The notes: a model not told the origin generated them from the letters alone. A DNA stretch of 64,000 nt from Pterois miles (GCA_947000775.1 CAMQGK010000567.1:21544001-21608000); one strand, 5' to 3'; counted from the stretch's first letter, positions 21,843-35,190 are shown. Numbers and translations: made by a program.

Positions 21843-22886
21843 TCATACGCGGATCTCATCGTCTTCATCCTCCAAGAAAGAGGAGAAGTTGCTCTCCTCC
21901 TCTGGTGGGGCACTGAAAGTGGCGCTGTCTGTATCTCCTGCATACATCTGGCTGTTTGGTTTCTCGTCCAGGGCAGCAGAGCCAGAGCTGGACATGGAGC
22001 AGCTGTCGAGATGCTGCAAGTGTTTGGGCCGAGTCTCGGGAGTGTACTCTGGGGTGTACGGATTCCCGTCCTCAAGCGCCAGATCTACAGAGCTGGCTGG
22101 ATGCATAGAGGCCTGCTGTTCTGCAGCTTCTTCCTCCATCTCCTCCTCCACATCCTCATCTTGTTCTCTCTCCACGCCATCCTCTTCGTCGCCATGGGTG
22201 CTGAGAGGCGGCGAGGCCCTGCCCTCGCTGCTCTTGCCCTCCTCGTAGCCGAGATCGTCCTCCTCCTTCTCCATCACCCCCAGAATGTCACCCAACATGG
22301 ATGGTCCAAGGTCGACATGGAAAGACATTACAGACTCAGCGTGCTTCATGCCACCTCCGCAGTGGTGGGAGCTCTCCGGAAGCTCAGTCAGCTCCCCAAA
22401 GCTCCGCTCCTGCAGCTCCAGGAAGTGAGCAGCTGCAGCTGCGCCGCTCCCATCCACCTCCCCGTGCTGCTTGAAAGGACTCGAGGACAAACTCTTTGCC
22501 ACCATATTGTCCCCTCTGTCCTGATCATTGAGGAAGGGCAGAGACATGGCATTCTTCACGTAGGTGGGTGAGCCACCAGGGGTCACCAGGGTGTTGTCTC
22601 TCTGCTGGTCCACTCTGGTCACCGACTGGGAGCGTTTGCTGCTCCTGAAGGTGCGAGACAGGAGGCCGGGCCGGGGAGAGCGGGGGAAGAAATTGTTCTC
22701 AGGGGGAGGCTCCCCTGAGCGGGTGCTGAGAAAGGAGGTGTCTCCGAATGCATCGCCGCTGCGGCCTACATGCATGGTGTGCCGGAAGTCGCCCAGTGGA
22801 GCGCTGATCATCTCCCTGGTCAGGTCCATGCGGGAGCGCCGCTTGGTCTGAGAGGAGCCAGACACTAGCTGTTTTAGGATCGGCAT
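21843..22886 (-). CDS. cdc42ep4: Cdc42 effector protein 4 (Borg4)
   Basis: Complete 347-residue coding sequence in one exon, as in other Borg genes. The protein binds GTP-loaded Cdc42 (and related TC10) and acts on septin and actin organisation at the cell cortex. The CRIB motif ISAPLGDFRHTMHVG is at residues 27-41, preceded by the family start MPILKQLVS and a basic KRRSR. The Borg blocks follow: SKRSQSVTR (about 82-91), KNAMSLPFLN (111-120) and MKHAESVMSFHVDLGPSMLG (180-199), the septin-interacting BD3 region. An acidic linker (about 233-258) and the conserved end EDEDDEIRV complete it. CDC42EP4 is the best family match by its start, BD3 and C-terminus. The start is the ATG at 22,886; the frame stays open upstream but without an ATG. 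It lies in the same direction as sdk2, as in human 17q25.1. Confidence 0.96.
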   Translation of the reverse strand: MPILKQLVSGSSQTKRRSRMDLTREMISAPLGDFRHTMHVGRSGDAFGDTSFLSTRSGEPPPENNFFPRSPRPGLLSRTFRSSKRSQSVTRVDQQRDNTLVTPGGSPTYVKNAMSLPFLNDQDRGDNMVAKSLSSSPFKQHGEVDGSGAAAAAHFLELQERSFGELTELPESSHHCGGGMKHAESVMSFHVDLGPSMLGDILGVMEKEEDDLGYEEGKSSEGRASPPLSTHGDEEDGVEREQDEDVEEEMEEEAAEQQASMHPASSVDLALEDGNPYTPEYTPETRPKHLQHLDSCSMSSSGSAALDEKPNSQMYAGDTDSATFSAPPEEESNFSSFLEDEDDEIRV

Positions 22887-23004
22887 CGTGGGCGTTTGGT
22901 TTTGCACAGAGAGGTCACAAAGAGCTTCCAAATCTTGATTATTATCCTTGTTAGAGACCTTGGAATGAATATTGATGCTCCTCAATTGCAGTCAGCCAGG
23001 GAGC
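22887..23004 (-). other. cdc42ep4: cdc42ep4 5' UTR part of the coding exon
   Basis: A minus-strand acceptor (GTTTCCATTTTTCAG) ends just before 23,004, so the coding exon begins 118 bp before the ATG and at least one non-coding exon lies upstream. Confidence 0.7.
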
Positions 23005-23871
23005 CTGAAAAATGGAAACAGAATAGACTTTAATTCTTTTGATACATGAAAACTTCAATTTATTTATTTTGACAAATGATTATGGAATTTTTCACATAAC
23101 ATAAAAACATACACTTCATGTGGCACATAAAAACTGCATCTAAACACAACACATAACGGCACTTTGAATATAAAGTAAGTAAGGCATATTTTCAGTATTC
23201 GGTACATGGTACTAAGGTCACATCTTGGTGAAAAAAAAAATCTGACCCTTAATAACATAACTGCTCAGAATTCAAAATTAAAAATCAAAAGAACAGTAGT
23301 TCACTACATGGTCTTAGCAAAGTCTTCCCCCTCCGGAAATTTCATTAATGAGCCTCACTTCAACTTAAAAAATAAGTATATGCATATGAGTCGAAACGTG
23401 ATGCACAATCAAAATGCAACTTCATGCCTAACACATTTACTGGTGTCCAAACATACAACCTAAAACAAATAAGGGTACCCTATAGACATCTATTTAATGC
23501 CCAACATCCACATCACATTGCACATAATATTCACATTTAGCCATCACGTAAATAAAAACACTTCTAAAACTTTTAAATGTGTCCACTAATTACATGAGCT
23601 GAAGCTACCAATTATCCAGCTCCATAATGATAAGCAGCACTCTCCCAACATCTCTGTGAGATGACCTCTGAAATGCACTGGGAAAAAAACACAGGGAACA
23701 CCACAGGATTCTGCTTTAACTGCAGTATAATTGAGAGCAAAACACCAACCACAGACCGACATCGGAGACAGATAGTTGAGGGCTGCCAAGAATTTTCTGG
23801 TGTGAAGCTCAACTTCGACTGCATAGCATTTAGTATAAAACCAAAAGTTAATTTTCTAGTCACGGATGAAG

Positions 23872-25388
23872 TAGGGCTGTGCAATTAATCAAAAACGATT
23901 ATCGTGCTCCGCTCCGTTTCGCAATGACGCTCTTGCGTTATAAATCCACCTCTGTGGTGATGTACTGCGAGCAGCTGTAGGTCAGCCTAGAAATGCCAGA
24001 GGTGAAAGTGGAAGTACCCTTCACCCTGACCTCACCACAATGTCTGCAACTCACCTGGATCAATTTGAAACAGCCGTGTCATCACCATTCATATCCATAA
24101 AAACGATGGGTTTATGATTAAAGTGTTTACTAGAACATTAAGTTCTTCACAGGTCCTGTCTCTTAATTTTGGTCTCAAAGTAGGGCTGGGAAGATTCACA
24201 TTCGATACCATCACACACTAGACCATGGGAAAAAGTCAAATCATGCACTTCTAAGGACTTTTACTTTGGAAAACTTCTAAATTAATACTTTAAAAATGTT
24301 TGACTTTCAGCATGTATGTAGTCAGCGATGTCCTGAAGTCAAATATAGCAATTACTGTCAGGAATCATTGCCATCTTTTTTGCACTATAAGGCGCACTTA
24401 AAATCCACCAACCCAGACACTGATGATGAAGGATTTGATGGATTTGTGGAAGAGGAACCGACCGTTTTGTTTCACTTAATGTGCCTTATAATCCGGTGCG
24501 CCTCATAGTGCAAAAAATAGGGTAATTTTTTTCCAGCAACCCAAAAATCAAAGAATAAAGACATTTCTCTCACATATTAGTGGTATTTTTTTTAATTTAA
24601 AGGGATATGTAATGTTTTATACTCCTGGTGAATATAATCCAGCCAATCTTACTTCCGTATATGTATTTTGTATATACATTTCACTTTGATAACATCTTAC
24701 GTTGAAAACCTGACGTAGTCACACGTGTATACTTCCGCTAACTTTGCCAAGTCCGTCATTAGCTCTCCCGTCAGGTCTGCTCTCCTTATAGATCCATGAT
24801 ATGATGCTGGCGTGACCGCACGTTACGACAATACAATAAAGTTTCCTGTCCATGACATTGTTAGCATGCTGCTTTAGCCATCATGTCTAGCTCTGCTTTT
24901 CCTGTCAATGCGTGAAACCCAAAGTGTTTCCATACTCTGCTGTATGTGGAGTGTTAACCACTTTGGATTTAACATGTGAGGGTGCAGGTCGTATCCACGT
25001 GGAATCTCATTTTCTGCTTTTTCGTTTCAGCCAGCTGCAGTTTGTTTTCGTTGACGGTTACATAACGATATTATGTCAAGTTACTCAGACTTCAACAATA
25101 AAAGCGGTAACTTCCTTCTGCTTCTGCTTAGACTCAAATGAAGCAAATATATTGATTCTGGCGTTAAAAAAAAAAAAAAAAAAACTAAATCAAAATCATA
25201 AAAAGAATTACATTTCGATAAATAGGTGAATTAATTTTTTCCCACCTATATCAAAGTGCACCACATTTACGTATTTAACTTTAAAATGTAGGCCACAAAA
25301 TTGTCTTTCTGAATGCATGATGTTTCAGAGGTCGGTGACTGATCATGTTAATCGTGATTATGATTTTTGCCATCATCCAGCAGCCCTA
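23872..25388. mobile_element. Non-autonomous element with TAGGGCTG ends
   Basis: The left end TAGGGCTGTGCAATTAATC and right end CATCCAGCAGCCCTA are inverted, of the kind seen in fish hAT-like MITEs (from memory). About 1.5 kb with no transposase frame. It contains a nested small element and a poly(A) run at 25,166-25,183. Confidence 0.6.
24375..24518. mobile_element. Small MITE with GCACTATAAGGCGCAC ends
   Basis: TTTTTTGCACTATAAGGCGC on the left and its near reverse complement (GGTGCGCCTCATAGTGC, then AAAAAA) on the right. About 144 bp, nested in the larger element. Confidence 0.75.
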
Positions 25389-26375
25389 AGACAAAGTCAG
25401 TCATACAAGAACAATGATATCCCTCTCGACTGCTATTCAACCAAAGCATTGTTATGACAATTGTATATGAAATTTTGCTCAGAGATGTGAGAATGAGAGA
25501 CAAATCTCAAGCCATCTTCTTCTACTGAGACAACCATGTTTAAGCCCCTAGAGGTTTGTGCCTGACAGCTGATAGAAAATGTGTTTTTGCATTATTGAAA
25601 CATGCAGCCCAGAGGAAACCTCACCACAGGCTGACAGCTACTAGTCGCTGCTGCTTCCGCAGGTGCTGCTACACTGGAGGACAGGAGCAGGGTGTCTCAT
25701 TAGCGATACATCCCAGCATATAAAATACACATAAAAGAGCGCCGTCATGGTGGTCTGCAAATATGCAGTGCAAGCAGATTCCACAGACAGACATTGGAAA
25801 ACACATGCACCTCTAACTTGCGGGTGGAAAGTCTCTATGGTTACACATGAGCAGGCCTGAAGGAAACGCTTACCTTGTCGTCTGCAGTGTGCTGCACCTC
25901 TCTGGCTTGAACATAGTGGCTCTTTCTTTGCTTGCCCACACTAACACAGGAAGATCATCACAAGTCAGCAACTTAACCTTGACTTCGGACCTCTTACAGG
26001 CTTCAAAAGATATTCACGTCAGTTGTTTTTGGTAGAAGTGCCGTTGGGAGGTTTTGGCTGTTTAATGCGTTGACCTCGTTCTTCTGTCTCCACCCCCCAC
26101 CCCACCCCCAGCCTTTGCCAGCTGAGTCGCTACTCCTCTTCCTGTTAATGCCCTCACCTGCTTTGGTTTCCATGGAAACACCCTCCTGCAAGCGAGCTAC
26201 GGCGTTTCCTGTCAGGGGCTGCGGAAGGCTTCGGGCTCCAACGAGCATGCAACACATGACCTCCTTCTGTGTGAACCTAGAGCTTATACAACAACACACC
26301 CTTTTAATGTGATGTCTGCTGTGTTTTCACTCATCCATGTTCTGCGTATTTTTACTGGTAGAAATGGAGAAAATT
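25389..26375. other. cdc42ep4 upstream region, nothing recognised
   Basis: Probably the long 5' intron of cdc42ep4. Short open frames only. Confidence 0.4.
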
Positions 26376-27085
26376 GGGGCTGTCAAAGTTAACGTGATAA
26401 TTACACGTTAATTAATTTCTTGATTACTTTCTTACTTAAATTTAATGTCTTGAACACATTAATGCAACTTGCAATTTTGTGGTTGTGGTGGGCTCAGTTT
26501 TAAAGCTAAAGAGAAGACACTGGTATCATAAGAAACTAGAAAACCTAAGGAATTCATTGGTACCAGCCATGTTACACTAGCTTGTCCGAAAGGAGGCTAA
26601 ATAACAACTTCATGCCAAATTTTGGAGAGGAAAAACTGGCATGGCCATTTTCAAAGGGATCCCTGACCTCTGACCTCAAGATGTGTGAATGAAAATGGGT
26701 TCTATGGGGACCCACCAGTCTCCCCTTTACAGAGTAAGTCAGTTTGGGGGAAGTTTTAGTCAAGTCAGCACACTGACAAACTGGCAGCTGTTGTTGCCTG
26801 TTGGGCTTGAGTTATGATGCTACGATGTTATGATTTGAGCATATTTTTTTATGCTAAATGCAGTACCTGTGAGGGTTTCAAGACAATATTTGGCATTGTT
26901 CTGTTAGCTGATTTTCAATAATAAATATATACCTAGATCTGCATAAATCAAGCTTATTTGGCCACTGCCATGTCGAGTAAGAGTATCAAATACTTGACAA
27001 ATCACCCTTTAAGGTATATTTTGAACAGATAAAAAATGTGTGATTAATCACAATGACTATGGGCAATCATGCAATAAAATATTTA
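26376..27085 (+). mobile_element. Dispersed element, family X (GGGGCTGTCAAAGTTAACG), copy 1
   Basis: Contains CATTTTCAAAGGGATCCCTG, ACCTCTGACCTCAAGATGTG and GTTATGATTTGAGCATATTT. Related copies lie at 34,110-34,625 and 57,680-58,345 (opposite strand) and 54,786-55,110 (same strand, partial). A hAT-type non-autonomous family is likely (from memory). Confidence 0.75.
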
Positions 27086-28130
27086 ATTTGATCATAAAAA
27101 TATACAGATGTTATAGAGGTATCTATATCAAGAGAAACATGCGTTTAAGTTTGCAGCAATTTTGACTCAGGCCAATGTGAAAACTTTCCATGTTTTCGTG
27201 CCAAAACACACAAACAAGGATAGTTTTTCTGGCAGAAGCATGTTTATTATTGAAGCTGCATGTTCTGATTTGTTTTTTTGGGGGTGGGGGGAATAATGAG
27301 AGGGGAATAATTCACACCCAGCCAAAAAACATTTTGTTTTTCTGACTAGTTGCTTCTGGGTGGCATAATCAGGCGAGGAAAAACAACCAGCGGATGAAAC
27401 AAGGGGGGGACGGTGAAAGCCTGCCTCCCACTCCTCCTTCTCGACACCCCTCAGCCAAGATCAAGCTGAAAAGCTCGATGGTGCCCACTGCAGGGACATG
27501 GGTGCAGAAATTTGTTACAGGCCAGCAGGCAGATTGTTCATCAGCTGAATCTAAACCAGATCCAGCACAGGCCTTTAGCAGTTAAACCTAATTCACAGCC
27601 CTGCTGTATTTATAGCTGTGTGTATCCGAGTGCAAGTGTGCGTGCATGCGCGTTGAGTGTACACAAAAGTGGAAAAGGGCCTGAGAAGGCAGCAGTTAGC
27701 GTGGGAACTACGGGGTCACAGCAGGGGGATTGACTTTATAAACAGACTTTCACAACACTCGGGGTCTGGCTGCAGCAGGGAACCCACTGGAGACACAGAA
27801 TGTGGGACAGAACCCGACTGGACGAGCAAATGAGGCACATCTGCATCTTTTCACTTTGACAGCGAAATCGGAAACCATTTACACGCTCACTCCACGCTGA
27901 CCTACAGACCTTGAGACCTTTTGTGTGACGTGATTTTGAAGGTGACTGACCAGTCTTGATGTGGTATTTCTCAACTGCTGAGTAAAAAACAGCAGTGAGC
28001 AACTCGAGCACACTGGGAACGTTTCCAAGCTGTTGTCGATGCCGCTTCACTTCTCTCATCTTTTCACATCTGTTCGAGTAAATGATATTCCAACCCATTT
28101 CCCCCAAATGGATTTATGTCATGGGAAATG
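27086..28130. other. Non-coding sequence, nothing recognised
   Basis: Likely intronic to cdc42ep4. No splice-bounded coding exon or repeat boundary was identified. Confidence 0.4.
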
Positions 28131-28720
28131 TAACGCTAGCTCTGTTTATAGATCGCATAACTCAATTATCAATATAAATACCTAGCCTGGGTTATAGCCA
28201 CTACTTTGTGGGAAGAAAATACACACCCACTTCTTCTGCGGAAAAGCACAGAAATGACATAGGAAGGTTCTTTTACAGAAAAGGGAACATTTAATCAGAC
28301 GGTACCGAGTATGTTCACTCAGGAGAATTTTGGTTCTCGAACGGAAATACAAGTGTGTTTTGTTTAGTGTATAATGAACAATATAAGAACAATCTTGGTG
28401 TTCTTGTCAGCTTAGAATGAGCCGTTTATATCTAATAAACAGCGGCGTGTCCTCTCCGCCAGGTTGCACCGCCATGTTTCTACCTGTATCTCCATGTATC
28501 AATAACGTTACTCGCTCCTGTCCTAGTATAAAGAACACACCACCATATGCATGAAAAGTAAAAAAGTTGACTTTGTTCATAAAAAGGTGGGATCTACATT
28601 TGCATTTACCACAGTCCCTGTAACAACCAATTATTGATTGACCTTTACATTTAAACTATTAAGTAAGAACTGATCACAAATCATAATATCCTGATATTTG
28701 ATCTTTTCCATATTTTTTTA
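28131..28720. mobile_element. Fragment of a dispersed teleost repeat
   Basis: AACAGCGGCGTGTCCTCTCC followed by GCCATGTTTCTAC matches a repeat common in percomorph genomes (from memory). Ends not resolved. Confidence 0.4.
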
Positions 28721-29922
28721 CACCCCTACTCACCTCCCACCTACAAACTCTTTACACACTGGACCTTCAAGGTTGGACAGCTCGGCTCAAACAAAACAAA
28801 AAACATGAGGAAACTGAATTTATATGCACAACACGAGACTCCTCCTAAACCTGGATAATTTGTGTTTCAGACAAACGCGAGTTTTCACTTATCTTCAGTT
28901 CTTTTACACTTAGACAGTCGACACTAATACACAAGAGATCGCTCACAGACACACACTCACACATGACTAATGGACCATTTCCCTAATTGAGTATTGATGC
29001 CTCTTTTTGAGCTTAATTCGTCCAGTGTGTATTCTACTGTCTGGGAGAGGGTGGCTACTGCTGCGGTGGTGGTCGGGGGCTTTGTGTCTGCTTCATTTAA
29101 AGTCACTGACCTGGATGGACAGCCGCATGACCTGAGGGTAAAATGACATTGGAGGGTGGGAGGCCATATGCGCCAAAATCTGTGTGAAAAACAGGGACGG
29201 AAGTAGCTGGTTTCCTCCGTCCTACTGACATCTCAAACTGCTCTGCCTGTAAAATCACTCTGACGATCGCACCATTTGCAAACATCCCATTTGTTATCAT
29301 TCATTCCCATATGTTTGAAGCACAACACAAGCAAGAGGTATTCTTCAGTAGCACACACATGTTCCAGTAATTAAGCAGACAAATGGCTTCTGGAAGATAG
29401 GTATCTGCCATGCAACTCAGTTAGCAGGCTGAATGTCTCATTTAGGAAGGCGCAGCCCAAGGACAAACAGTGGAAATCCCATTATCTCTCCATCATACAG
29501 ACATCAGGCCGACACTGCCCTCTGAGATGAATACAGCAATGAGAGAAAACACACTGCTCTGATGAAATATTACAAATAAAACCCTCCTGCTTACATAAAA
29601 GTCAGATTTTGTGGTAAATGATCCATTTTACGGCACGGCACACTATTTGCTTGTGGTGTTTCGATTCAGATCAAGTTGCTGACCTACAGGGTATCTCGAG
29701 TGCCACCCAATTCCACGCCACTCTCCAATATACATTTCCAATACAGCGAGAAAGCCAGGGGCTCATTTTGATCAGATCCTTTGTGGTCTAAAGAGCAAGG
29801 CACTGTGTGACTGTGAAATGCTGAAAATGATACCAGGCATAGAAACAATCAGATAATGTTCACACCAAACCTTGGCCTGCATGTGTTTGCTTTGTATTTT
29901 GTGACCACGCTTCTATAGATAC
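28721..29922. other. Non-coding sequence, nothing recognised
   Basis: Moderately complex, not obviously repetitive. A possible place for conserved regulatory sequence, which cannot be judged from one genome. Confidence 0.4.
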
Positions 29923-30395
29923 AGAGCCAAAACAATTCAGCGATTAATCGGTTAGTCAAAAAACGGTTGGGTAGGAGCATTTCCTGGACAAGAATTTGTT
30001 TTTTCTTTGGATAAAAATATATGTGGACACAAAAATCACAAGAAAATTCCCAGGCACTCTGTCTTTAAACAATTAAAATGCATTTTCAGCATCAAGCCTT
30101 TGTCAGGGAGTCAAAACAGGTGACATTTTTATGCTTTATTTAGATTTCCTGGCGGTGGCTTGATGCTTAATGCCTCAGAGTTTGTTTTAGGTCTAACATG
30201 ACTATGCCATTAAAATAAAGGTATTTTAAGTGCTTAAAAAGAGTGCCATGGAGTTTTCTTGTGATTTTTGTGTGTAATAGGTTAGTCATTTGACAGAAAT
30301 TTAAATGGCCACTGATTTGATGAACAACTCATCAATTAATTGAGAAAATAACTGATAAATCAATAATGAAAAAATAATAAATAGTTGCAGACCTA
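29923..30395. mobile_element. MITE-like inverted-repeat element
   Basis: The left half (GATTAATCGGTTAGTC, AAAATCACAAGAAAATTCC) and right half (TTTTCTTGTGATTTTTGTG, GGTTAGTCATTTGACAG, ATAGTTGCAGACC) are partly inverted. It belongs to the fish repeats that begin GGGCTGCAACTAACGATTA (from memory). Confidence 0.6.
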
Positions 30396-31649
30396 CATAG
30401 AAATATATCCAAACCAGGAAGGCAAAAATAAGATGCGTCTTTAACAATAAAGGAGTGAATAAAACAGCTCAATGGAGTTCCTCCAACAAACTGAGAAGAA
30501 TGCCTCCGAGGACAGCGAGGAGAAGATAAAAAGCCTGTCTGTGTGTATTTCTCAGGCACAGACGGCGAATAAACTCACATATCAGTGTTGCCGTCGTCCC
30601 CACTCATACCTGGCACGCTGGTGCGAGGCCCAGCAGGACACTGCTCGCACTGGATCAAAGCACAACACATTTCTAGAGCTTCCCTGCTAATAAAAATGCC
30701 TGCAGGGTTTTTGAATTGGCATTCATATCAATGGGTAATAAATGTGTAGCTATCCTCAGATCAGCCAGTGGAATATTTGAGGTAAGCAGCTTGGGCTGGA
30801 AGAATAAACTTGCAAGAACTCAGCAGTGTTTAAAAATAGCATTCGGTGTTACTGGAACATGATTATACAACTAAACAGACTGCTGAGCTATATAATCACA
30901 GTGGAACTGTTGCTGTGTTATCAAAAGATTTATAAAAGTCTGTGTTCGTTACACAAGCAGGTCAGGAAAGCTGAAGGAACAGTGATGGATAGATGATGAC
31001 CAGGACAGAGCAGATATACTTTCAAAAGAGCCCAGACAGACAATGAAAGGCTTCCTGGAGGAGAATAGGCCTGCAGCGAGTCAGGGCGACGTGTACCAGC
31101 TGACCTTTGATACCTGAGAGCCTCCAGAGTAGACGACTGACTCGTCTCTTTTACATTTACAGCCGACACAGCCTCCAGACATGACACTCCATCGCTCTCT
31201 CTCCGTCCTCCGCTTTGGTTGCAACTGACAGCTTTTATTACAAACACAAACGGCGGATGGCAGAAAAGAACGCCGTGCTTCACACTTCAACGCATTCAAG
31301 AATGAAAAGTTCTCTGTGTGTTAAACGATACACAACGTTGTTTTCCACGGATCTACAATGGCTTTTTATACACAAACACAATATTGTCTGTTCCAGCTCT
31401 GTGCCACCGTGTCTGATCGGAACAAAAGTTACAAACATGCATCTGAAGTGGCAGCCAGCATGGCTCAACATCAACGTCATCTGTGTACAGGGTATGGCAT
31501 CTAAATACAAATGAAAGGGGGGCAGATATTGGCACCACTCCAGCCTTTTGAGTATTTCAAAATAAAGAGAAGAAAGGAAGTTGACATTGGTAATATCAAG
31601 ATGAGAGCACGCCAGAAGCAACCACTTAACACTATTTTGAATGTTTATC
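30396..31649. other. Non-coding sequence, nothing recognised
   Basis: Several open frames of 70-140 codons occur on both strands, but none has splice support, domain resemblance or codon bias that I can defend. Confidence 0.4.
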
Positions 31650-33250
31650 AGTAATGAGACATGGCTAAAAACCTTCCAGCCTTTTTTATTCTCATCCAGC
31701 TGGACCTGCAAAGATCAACGACCTGCTCCAGTTCATTAATAAGTGCTGCTGTCTCCACAAAAACACGTCTGAGCACTCTGAGACTGCACTGAGATAAGTA
31801 ACCGACGGCCATTAGCCCATTGCTTTTCAACGGATTACACAAACACACGTGATGGAAGTATTTCACAGAGAAACGTGTTAAGACCCTGACACACCAAGCC
31901 AACATCAAAGAACTAGCGGCGACGAACGCCGCCCGTTGAGTCGCCTCACGTCCAAAACGCTGGACTCAAACACACCGCGAGACTACAGCCGACGGCCAGT
32001 TCGCACAGACGTTCTGCGCCGGCGTGAGATGAAGTAACTCTCCACACCAGCAGGCGGCAGTAGTCTGTATCCGTCACTCAAAGGGAAACCAGAAGACTGA
32101 AGACGGTGGATATAAAAGGCTTTGTTGAGATACGTACATGAAATAAAGTGGTGTTTGCTGACCATTTTAACATCACTCTCACTCACCAGCTTAGCTTCAT
32201 TCTACACGGCCATGTCGCTGTGAAAATGTCCTTGTATTGGAGTGATAAAATGAGACGAAGATGGAAAATGAGAAGAACGTTCTGTGTCCCATCTTGACTT
32301 TACTCGTTTCCTCACTTCTGTTTCTCTTCTCCTGAAGCTGAACCGCCACTCAGAGCGATTTCTCTCAGCGACGAGCTGCTGATTCAAGATGCCGAATTGG
32401 CCGAAAAACTTCCACTGCGGGCGGACTAGAGCTGACAGTGCAGATCGTACTGGAAAAACTTGGTGCCTTTAAAAACCTTCCGGCTTTTTCCTTCTCATCC
32501 AGCTGGACCTACAAAGGTTAACGACCAGCTCCAGGTCATTAATAACTCCCCCAGACATCTGATCACTCTTAAACTGCACACAGAATTGCAAGATTCTGAC
32601 AAATTACCACAGAGATAAATGACTGACACACAGCCATTAGCGCACTGCTTCTCAACAGATTACACAGACACAACTACACGTGACGGTGGTTTTTCATGGA
32701 GAAAGGTGTTAAGGCCCTGACACACCAAGCCGACGGTCGGCTCTCAGGCAGTTTGGCGCCGTCGGTGAGCGACTTTCGAATTACTTTTTGCAGCGTGTTT
32801 CACAACGTCGGCTCTAGTCTGCCCGTGAGTTTAAATCGGCCGATTTAGCATGTTGAATCTGCGGTGGTGCCCGTTGGTGTGAGAAATCACTCAGGCGTGA
32901 GGAAAGTAAACCAATGGGTAAAGTCATGAGGGAAAACACAGAAGCCTCTTCTCATTTTTCATCTTCATCTCATCTTATCCCAACACACAGATATTTTCAC
33001 AATGACATGGCCATCTGGAATGAAGCTAAGAGGTGACAGTGGTGTGAAAATAGTCAGCTTTGTTTCATGCACGTAACAGCTTGTACATCAGCTGTCCTCT
33101 GTCTTCCGGTTTTCTTTTTTTAAACGGCAAATACAGACTACTGCCACCTGCTGGTGCGGAGAGTTATTGCATCTCACGCAGGTGCAGAACGCATGTGTCA
33201 ACTGGCCGTCAGCTGTAGTCTTTGCAGTGTGTTCAAGTGCAACTTTTTGG
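31650..33250. mobile_element. Mosaic foldback repeat with one direct and one inverted duplication
   Basis: About 250 bp is repeated directly (31,660-31,900 and 32,470-32,730; CTCATCCAGCTGGACCT, CCCTGACACACCAAGCC). The adjoining part at about 31,985-32,270 is repeated in reverse at about 32,960-33,225 (GTAGTCTGTAT against ATACAGACTAC). A related element is at 46,113-46,614. Confidence 0.7.
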
Positions 33251-34109
33251 CCGAGGCAAAAGCATCATGAGGTGACTCAACAGGCAGCCTTCGTTGCTGC
33301 TAGTTATTTGATGTCGGATTGGTGTGTCTGGACCTTTAGCATGTTAAGGACTGCGTCCACAGGAAGGGCAGGGAGAAAATGAGGCAGCAAACCCTCCCAT
33401 CTTTCCGGAAATCTACTCAGCCTGCCCTTCCTGACCACTCACAACGTAAACATGTCCTCCATCATACTGTATTACTAAGGGGCTAACCAAACAAACACAG
33501 CTCATATCTCCATCAACACACAGTTGTATTAGCCAACAAGGCTGTAGGACAGCGCTGGGAAGTAAATGAAACGCGCAACAGTACACAAACACCACAGATT
33601 CAGCGACATCAATTAATTTTGGAAGCTGAACACAAGCGGATCTCAGCTGAGTCACAGACGTGCCTCAGGCCCGGGTGTCCATATCGTCACCTTGGACAAA
33701 CTGTCACAGACCGGCCAGGTGTCTCTCTGAAGAGCTGCAGACGAGGAGTGGGGTTACATTTTGAAACACTCAAGTGGAAACTCCTCAAAGGAAAGAATGC
33801 AGGGAAATTATGGGATCTGGCTTTAAAGTGCGAGAGTGCCATAATTATGGGGGTCAGAACAGCAGAAAAGCAAGGAAATGCAGAAGCTTGAGGGAAACCA
33901 AAGAAGTAGCTTTCAAAGAAACCCCTTGACTTGTGAATGACAACCATCTCACTTTTGAGTGGATAGTAAGTGTGCAGCGCATGTGGAATTTAAGATCCCA
34001 TTATTGGTTTAATGCAAATCAAATAGCCAAGAAGGGTAAATACTAGTCTTCTGGTCAGCTGTCGCAACAGTTGTGCAGTCTTATTGTCTACCTATGCGCT
34101 GATTAGAGC
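33251..34109. other. Non-coding sequence, nothing recognised
   Basis: No supported exon or repeat boundary. Confidence 0.4.
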
Positions 34110-34625
34110 TGTGTATTGGCAATAATCTGGTGGTACAATACGTATCATCATACGGAGGTAATAATTTATATATATTGCAATTTTTTAACATCTAATTTAG
34201 GAAAACTATCATAGTATAAAGAACGCACCGGTTCAGAATAAGTAAAAATAACAAAACGGCATGGTTTTTGCTCCAAACTGCATGTGATTATCATAAAGTG
34301 GGCATGTCTGTAAAGGGGAGACTTGTGGGTGCCCACAGAACCAATATTTATTCACATATCTTCAGGTCAGAGGTCAAGGGACCACTTTCAAAATGACAGT
34401 TTTTCCACTGCCAAGATTTTGCGTAACTTATTAGCGTTATTTTGCCTCCGTTGCCACAAGCTAGTTAAAAACTGAGCCCAGTACAACGTCCAAAAGACTT
34501 AATAACGGCCAGGCCCGACAGGCAGTCAGATCAGAAGAAGTCGATGCAGCGTTTTGGAGAATCCCTACAGTATCACAAAACATAATATCGTGACGTTCAT
34601 GTGCAATTTTTTTTTAACACCCCTA
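34110..34625 (-). mobile_element. Dispersed element, family X, copy 2
   Basis: Reverse orientation relative to 26,376: CATGTCTGTAAAGGGGAGAC, CTTCAGGTCAGAGGTCAAGG. Confidence 0.7.
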
Positions 34626-34845
34626 GGGTCCAATATTTACAACCAAACAGGATGGCAGAGAAGAATAAACATTTCCTCTGGCTCATAGTACCAACCCCAG
34701 TCTACTGGGTCACCCTGCAAAGCATGCTGGATCCGACCAGAGAACAATGGCACCAAACAAAAGACACAGGAACAAACACATCATTCACACAGTGAAACAT
34801 GAGACGCCCTGATGTTGGGACAAGGTTATAAAAAGAGTAGGTGGT

Positions 34846-35190
34846 GGGGCTGCATAATTAAACAAAATATTAATCGTGATCACAGTTTTGGCACAGAATT
34901 CAAGGGAAGAAGAACCTTATTTTAAGTCTGATTTTGATGCAACATTTTGCTAATTAGCTCTGTAGATTTTATTTTGGGTATAAAGTTATGGTACAATTTT
35001 ATTTTGCTTCTAGGAGATGCACCTATTTGATGCAAAGATTTGTACAGGAATGTAGCATAACATGGACGTGAAACCAGTGCTGTGTATTCAAATGTGACAC
35101 TGCAACAAAAATATTTTGTCCCTTATATCAATGAATAATTGTGATGAATAATGGGGATTATTATTTTGGCCATCATCATGCAGCCCTAGT
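34846..35190. mobile_element. MITE with GGGGCTGCATAATTAA ends
   Basis: About 345 bp. The left GGGGCTGCATAATTAA and right CATCATGCAGCCCTAG are inverted. Related in its ends to the element at 23,872-25,388. Confidence 0.65.

Noticed and set aside
21666..22571. 301-codon plus-strand open frame
   Set aside because: Antisense shadow of cdc42ep4, whose CRIB motif and C-terminus fix the real frame.
22887..22985. 33-residue N-terminal extension of cdc42ep4
   Set aside because: The upstream frame has no ATG (it opens at TTG), and MPILKQL is the family's normal start.
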